DNA from: Streptomyces sp. NBC_01317 | GTDB lineage: Bacteria; Actinomycetota; Actinomycetes; Streptomycetales; Streptomycetaceae | Reading direction: 5' to 3' | DNA: 64,000 bases | Assembly: GCF_035961655.1 (NCBI RefSeq) | Contig: NZ_CP108393.1 | Location: forward strand, 7,711,501 to 7,775,500 | In this document: in pieces, positions 60,494 through 64,000 of the stretch | Layout of the letters: every line of letters starts with the position of its first letter | Position numbering within the stretch: position 1 is the first letter of the stretch | Notes under the pieces: generated by a model | What the model was told of the DNA's origin: nothing | What the model saw: only the letters and a program-made list of their open reading frames with translations | Database searches by the model: none | Made by a program: the position numbers and the translations under genes

Positions 60494-61057
60494 TCACACC
60501 TCGGAGATCCGGCCGCCGTCCAGTTCCCGCGCGTCGAGTGGCAGCCGCAGGGCGTTCCGCCTGCTCGCCGTCTCCAGCTCCTGCTGCAACGGCGGGGGCG
60601 GCACCGTCAGTACGGGGCACGCCGCGTGGGCGACGCAGTACCGCGCCACCGAGGGGAACAGCGCCCGGTGCAGCAGGCCCCGGTGGCCCGTACCGACGAC
60701 CAGCAGGTCGTCCTCGCGCGAGGCGATCTGGACGAGCGCCCGGCCGGGAGTGCCACGGCTGACGAGTCCGTCCACCGGCACGCCGGGACCGGCGTTCCCG
60801 AAGGCGTTCCGCAGGGCCGTGGCCAGTTCCAGGCCCGCCGCGCGGCGGCAGGCCTCCAGCAGGGGGACGGACGGGAGATAGCCGTGCTGGGTGAATTCGG
60901 CGGGTGGCGGGTCCCAGGCGAGTACGGCCCACAGCTGCCCGCCCGTCCGGCGGGCCTCGGCGGCGGCCCGGTGCAGGGCCGCGAGACTGCCCAGCGACCC
61001 GTTCACCCCCACCACCACACGCCGGTCGTTCGACGGGGGCCTGCCCGATGGGTGCAT
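60494..61057 (-). CDS. Universal stress protein (UspA fold)
   Basis: 187 residues from ATG 61057 (GAGGAG ten bases upstream; GTG 61066 is too close to it). VVVGVNGSLGSLAALHRAAA at the start and LLVVGTGHRGLLHRALFPSV then CPVLTVPP at the end, the ATP-binding glycine loop of the UspA type (G-x2-G-x9). A C-terminal extension of about 30 residues is unusual. Soluble; role in stress survival inferred from family. Confidence 0.9.
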   Translation of the reverse strand: MHPSGRPPSNDRRVVVGVNGSLGSLAALHRAAAEARRTGGQLWAVLAWDPPPAEFTQHGYLPSVPLLEACRRAAGLELATALRNAFGNAGPGVPVDGLVSRGTPGRALVQIASREDDLLVVGTGHRGLLHRALFPSVARYCVAHAACPVLTVPPPPLQQELETASRRNALRLPLDARELDGGRISEV

Positions 61058-61181
61058 GGGACTCACACTCCTCGCCGGCGCCGCGTGCGCCGGGGTACCC
61101 CTCCATTGAACAGCCGTCCGGTACGGGTCCGCGAGGTGGCGGCCTTTTCCTGACGCGTCACTGGCGTGTCTCCCGCCTCAC

Positions 61182-61640
61182 TCACCGCAGTGGGAACGGC
61201 ACACCCCGCTCGGCCTCGGGGCGGGGACCGAAGATCCGGCGCTCGCTCTCCTCGATGGCCACGTCGTTGATGCTGGCCTCCCGGCGTGCCATGAGGCCGT
61301 TCTCGTCGAACTCCCACAGCTCGTTGCCGTAGCTGCGCCACCACTGACCCGCCGCGTCATGGCTCTCGTACTGGAAACGCACGGCGATGTGGTCGCCGTC
61401 GAACGCCCACAGCTCCTTGCGCAGCGCGTAGTCCAGCTCGTGCGCCCACTTCGCCGTCAGGAACTCCACGATGGCGGGCCGTCCGGTGACGAACGTGCCG
61501 CGGTTGCGCCACCGCGAATCCTCCGTATAGGCCAGCGAGACGCGCTCGGGATCGCGGGTGTTCCACGCGTCCTCGGCGGCCTGGACCTTCTGCCTGGCGG
61601 TGTCGGGGGTGAAGGGGGGAAGCGGCGGTCGGGCGGTCAT
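61182..61640 (-). CDS. NTF2-fold (DUF1348-like) protein
   Basis: 152 residues from ATG 61640. [20 protein letters not shown] at the start, [20 protein letters not shown], then a [20 protein letters not shown] stretch: an NTF2-like cone fold of the nuclear-transport-factor/DUF1348 type. Such proteins are small enzymes or ligand binders. Divergent from a TetR regulator with two operator-like palindromes between them. Confidence 0.88.
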   Translation of the reverse strand: MTARPPLPPFTPDTARQKVQAAEDAWNTRDPERVSLAYTEDSRWRNRGTFVTGRPAIVEFLTAKWAHELDYALRKELWAFDGDHIAVRFQYESHDAAGQWWRSYGNELWEFDENGLMARREASINDVAIEESERRIFGPRPEAERGVPFPLR

Positions 61641-61697
61641 GGTGACGTCCTCGGGGGAGTGTGACGGGCGGCCGGAGGCGGATGAGCGCAACCTGGG

Positions 61698-61747
61698 GAG
61701 AACCAACGTTCTCTCTCCTCCTGATACCGTAGAGAACGTTGGTTCTC
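61698..61747. promoter_or_regulatory. Two palindromic operator-like sites between NTF2-fold and tetR genes
   Basis: GAGAAC-CAAC-GTTCTC at 61698-61713 and GAGAAC-GTTG-GTTCTC at 61732-61747. Each is a palindrome, and the two are also inverted copies of each other (17 matching bases including the flanking T/A). Centre-to-centre spacing is 34 bases. Typical of TetR autoregulation of a divergent pair. Confidence 0.85.
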
Positions 61748-61769
61748 GGGTCAAGGAGTGAATGATCAG

Positions 61770-62330
61770 GTGAAGGACGGGGCGGCGGCCAGGTCGCGGG
61801 CGCTGGACGCCGCTGAGCAGCTGTTCTACGGCCGGGGCATCCAGACCGTCGGCATGGACGACATCCGCGGTGCTTCGGGTGTGTCGCTCAAGCGGCTCTA
61901 CCAACTCTTCCCGGCCAAGGAGCAGTTGGTCGAGGCCTACCTGGAGCGGCGGGACCTCGTGTGGCGGCGGCGGCTCGCCGACCGCGTGGACCAGGAGAGC
62001 GATCCCCGCGCGCGTGTCCTGGCCGTCTTCGACCATCTCCACGCGTGGTTCGGCGAGCCCGATTTCCGGGGCTGCGCCTGGATCAACGCGTACGGGGAAC
62101 TCGGCGCCACCTCCCCGCGCGTGGCCGCCCAGGCCCGTACGCACCAAACGGCCTTCCTCCGCTACCTGGAGGGGCTGGCGGCCGACGCGGGACTGCCCGC
62201 GAGCACGGCCGGCCAGCTGCTGCTCCTCGCCGAGGGCGCCATGGTGACCGCCGGCATCTCCGGGACGCCGGAGCCCGCCCTCCAGGCGCGGGAGGCGGCG
62301 GCTCTGCTGACGGCGGCGGCGGACCGCTGA
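61770..62330 (+). CDS. TetR-family repressor of the divergent NTF2-fold gene
   Basis: 186 residues from GTG 61770, for which AAGGAG lies eleven bases upstream; GTG 61758 in frame adds four residues but its SD would be inside the codon. HTH at about 20-50 ([20 protein letters not shown]). C-terminal ligand domain follows TetR_C-type helices. Binds presumably the two palindromes just upstream. Confidence 0.9.
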   Translation: MKDGAAARSRALDAAEQLFYGRGIQTVGMDDIRGASGVSLKRLYQLFPAKEQLVEAYLERRDLVWRRRLADRVDQESDPRARVLAVFDHLHAWFGEPDFRGCAWINAYGELGATSPRVAAQARTHQTAFLRYLEGLAADAGLPASTAGQLLLLAEGAMVTAGISGTPEPALQAREAAALLTAAADR

Positions 62331-62409
62331 GTGCGGTGGGGTGCCCCGCTTCCCCCCTGAGTACGGTGGGCTGGCCCCGCTTCCACCACCGACAGGAGCC
62401 GCGCCCTCC

Positions 62410-63624
62410 ATGAAGATCATCGCCGCCGACGTCCTCGTCACCAGCCCCGGCCGCAACTTCGTCACCCTGCGCCTCACCACCGAGGACGGCGTCACGGGGC
62501 TGGGTGACGGCACCCTGAACGGTCGGGAGCTGGCGGTCGAGAGCTACCTGCGCGCCCATGTCGCACCCCTGCTGATCGGCCGGGACGCCGGGCGGATCGA
62601 GGACATCTGGCAGTACCTGTACCGGGGCGCCTACTGGCGCAGGGGCCCCGTCACGATGGCCGCCGTCGCGGCCGTGGACACCGCGCTCTGGGACATCAAG
62701 GCCAAGACGGCGGGCATGCCGCTCTACCAACTCCTCGGCGGCGCCTCCCGGTCGGGCGCCCTCGCCTACGGACACGCCTCGGGCCGGGACGTACCGGAGA
62801 TCCTCGACTCCGTACGCGCCCACCTGGAGCGGGGCTACCGCGCCGTCCGGATCCAGTCCGGGATCCCGGGACTCGACTCGGTGTACGGCGTGGACGGGGC
62901 GGCGGCCGACGCGCCGGCCGCGGTCGGCGGCCACCCGAGGCCCTTCGAGGAGGTCTGGGACACCCCCGCCTACCTGCGGCACATGCCCGGCGTCTTCGAG
63001 GCGGTCCGGGCGGAGTTCGGCCCCGCGCTGCCGCTCCTCCACGACGGGCACCACCGGATGACACCGATCCAGGCCGCCCGGCTGGGCAAGGACCTGGAGC
63101 CGTACGACCTGTTCTGGCTGGAGGACGTGACACCGGCCGAGGACCCCACCGCCCTGCGGCTCGTCAGGCAGCACACCACCACCCCACTGGCCCTCGGCGA
63201 GGTCTTCAACTCCCTGCACGACTACGGCCCGTTGCTCGGTGAGCGGCTGATCGACTACGTACGGTCGGCGGTCACGCACGTCGGGGGTGTCACCGCGATG
63301 CGCAAGCTGCTCGACCTCGCCGCGGTGTACGGCGTCAAGTCCGGCATCCACGGTCCCGCCGACATCTCGCCCGTCGGGATGGCGGCGGCGATCCATCTGG
63401 ACCTGGCCGTGCACAACTTCGGCATCCAGGAGTACGCGCCGCACTCCGCGCGGACCCTGGAGGTCTTCCGGCCGTCCTACCGGTTCACGGGCGGTCTGCT
63501 GCACCCGTCCGACGCCCCCGGCCTCGGGGTGGAGTTCGACGACGAGATCGCCGCCCGCTTCCCGTACGAACCGGCGTACCTGCCCGTCAACCGGTTGGGC
63601 GACGGTACGGTCCACGACTGGTAG
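62410..63624 (+). CDS. Enolase-superfamily sugar-acid dehydratase (ManD/RspA-like)
   Basis: 404 residues. Metal ligands Asp212, Glu238 and Glu264 ([27 protein letters not shown]); His214 and His314 ([10 protein letters not shown]) and Tyr159 match the catalytic set of D-mannonate dehydratase. Contains the ManD insertion [20 protein letters not shown]. ManD relatives vary from efficient D-mannonate dehydratases to low-activity D-gluconate enzymes, so the substrate should not be assumed. The D-H-H-R motif has Gly where Val is usual (HDGHHR). Confidence 0.9.
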   Translation: MKIIAADVLVTSPGRNFVTLRLTTEDGVTGLGDGTLNGRELAVESYLRAHVAPLLIGRDAGRIEDIWQYLYRGAYWRRGPVTMAAVAAVDTALWDIKAKTAGMPLYQLLGGASRSGALAYGHASGRDVPEILDSVRAHLERGYRAVRIQSGIPGLDSVYGVDGAAADAPAAVGGHPRPFEEVWDTPAYLRHMPGVFEAVRAEFGPALPLLHDGHHRMTPIQAARLGKDLEPYDLFWLEDVTPAEDPTALRLVRQHTTTPLALGEVFNSLHDYGPLLGERLIDYVRSAVTHVGGVTAMRKLLDLAAVYGVKSGIHGPADISPVGMAAAIHLDLAVHNFGIQEYAPHSARTLEVFRPSYRFTGGLLHPSDAPGLGVEFDDEIAARFPYEPAYLPVNRLGDGTVHDW

Positions 63625-63639
63625 CGAGCGGTCGGGCCC

Positions 63640-64000
63640 TCAGCCCGTCGCCGGTATCCGTCCCGACGCCAGGACCGCCCGCAGGCCCGCGTGGTCGAGG
63701 GCGGTGCGGTCGGCGTACCGCAGCGCGAAGTCGGCGACGGCCCGGTCGAAGGTGTCGGCGCGGCCGAGGTAGGCCGCGATGGCGATCCGGTCGCCCGACC
63801 TGGCGTGCGCGCGGGCCAGGGCCGTACCGCAGAGCCGTGCGTGGTCCAGCAGGAGGGCCGGTGTCAGGTCGCCGACACGGCTCGCGCCCTTCACGTCGCG
63901 GAGCTGACGCCAGTAGAAGTGACGGCCCTCCGGTCCTGTCACCCAGCCGAGGAAGGGGTCGGCAGCCGCCTGGAGCAGCCGTTGCCCCGCGACCACCCGA
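63640..64000 (-). CDS. DUF2252 protein, 3' part only
   Basis: The frame is open to the window end; about 119 C-terminal residues are visible. RVVAGQRLLQAAADPFLGWV, FYWRQLRDVKGASR and ALARAHARSGDRIAIAAYLG are standard DUF2252 blocks. The family has a kinase-like fold in its N-terminal part, which is outside the window. Converges on the ManD-like gene with 15 bases between stops. Confidence 0.88.
   Translation of the reverse strand, partial: RVVAGQRLLQAAADPFLGWVTGPEGRHFYWRQLRDVKGASRVGDLTPALLLDHARLCGTALARAHARSGDRIAIAAYLGRADTFDRAVADFALRYADRTALDHAGLRAVLASGRIPATG

Noticed and set aside
1..64000. tRNA, rRNA, CRISPR array, IS element, prophage or attachment site
   Set aside because: None recognised by eye: no transposase or integrase frame and no regular repeat array were found. 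A dedicated tRNA search would be needed for certainty.

Overview
The window reads as Streptomyces (or a close streptomycete) chromosome. Base composition is very G+C-rich with strong GC bias at third codon positions. GTG starts are common, stop-start overlaps (ATGA/GTGA) are frequent, and there are several families typical of the genus (DUF5133, DUF6479, DUF6328, an LAETG sortase substrate, MmyB-type regulators, SpoIIE-type phosphatases carrying their own HATPase domain). No rRNA, tRNA, CRISPR array, intact insertion sequence or prophage was seen. The content is a mosaic of small transport, regulation and stress modules, many of them paralogues of housekeeping genes.

Layout. 1-4.3 kb: end of an FMN-dependent monooxygenase gene, then a XylFGH-like sugar ABC transporter. 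4.4-14 kb: two multidomain SpoIIE phosphatases flanking a TetR/MFS efflux pair with three operator-like repeats, a PQQ-type beta-propeller lipoprotein, and an MFS pseudogene with two deletions. 14-17.1 kb: a YheO/DauR-like regulator translationally coupled to an aminotransferase, a YcnI-like copper protein and a DUF5133 protein. 17.1-24.1 kb: an orphan clpX paralogue divergent from an unusual 372-residue TetR protein across a 40-bp dyad, an FMN reductase/MmyB regulator pair, and two further flavin monooxygenase genes. 24.3-30.5 kb: a leucine-rich-repeat-variant protein with a cysteine cluster, a MerR-GNAT fusion divergent from an MFS exporter across a perfect dyad, a secreted serine protease, a VOC protein, and a TMEM165/GDT1-type transporter behind a yybP-ykoY (Mn2+) riboswitch. 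30.5-38.5 kb: stress-type genes (PRC-barrel/DUF2382, NAD kinase, HAD, PHP, DUF6328, LAETG surface protein, FUSC).

38.7-48.5 kb holds the most cohesive block. A membrane-linked formate dehydrogenase operon (catalytic subunit, ferredoxin-like subunit, NrfD-like anchor) is followed, after one small opposing gene, by a compact six-gene Mrp module that lacks the large MrpA antiporter domain and so resembles the Mrp part of archaeal Mbh complexes. Immediately downstream is a fossil of a SigB-family sigma factor. 48.9-64 kb: ppk2, an acetyltransferase, kdpD without kdpE or kdpFABC in view (the kdpD gene is preceded by a small membrane/GAF-like protein), a cupin, a GCS2-type ligase, DUF2267, a secreted metzincin, AzlCD with a CGNR regulator, a universal stress protein, a TetR/NTF2-fold pair with twin operators, a ManD-like enolase-superfamily enzyme, and the truncated end of a DUF2252 gene.

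Functionally, several modules touch redox and energy stress: FMN reductase with flavin monooxygenases, formate oxidation next to ion-translocating subunits, polyphosphate and NAD kinases, and sigma-factor phosphatases. Most transporters are paired with a divergent regulator and a recognisable operator. All functional statements are from reading translations and motifs by eye; no database search was run.
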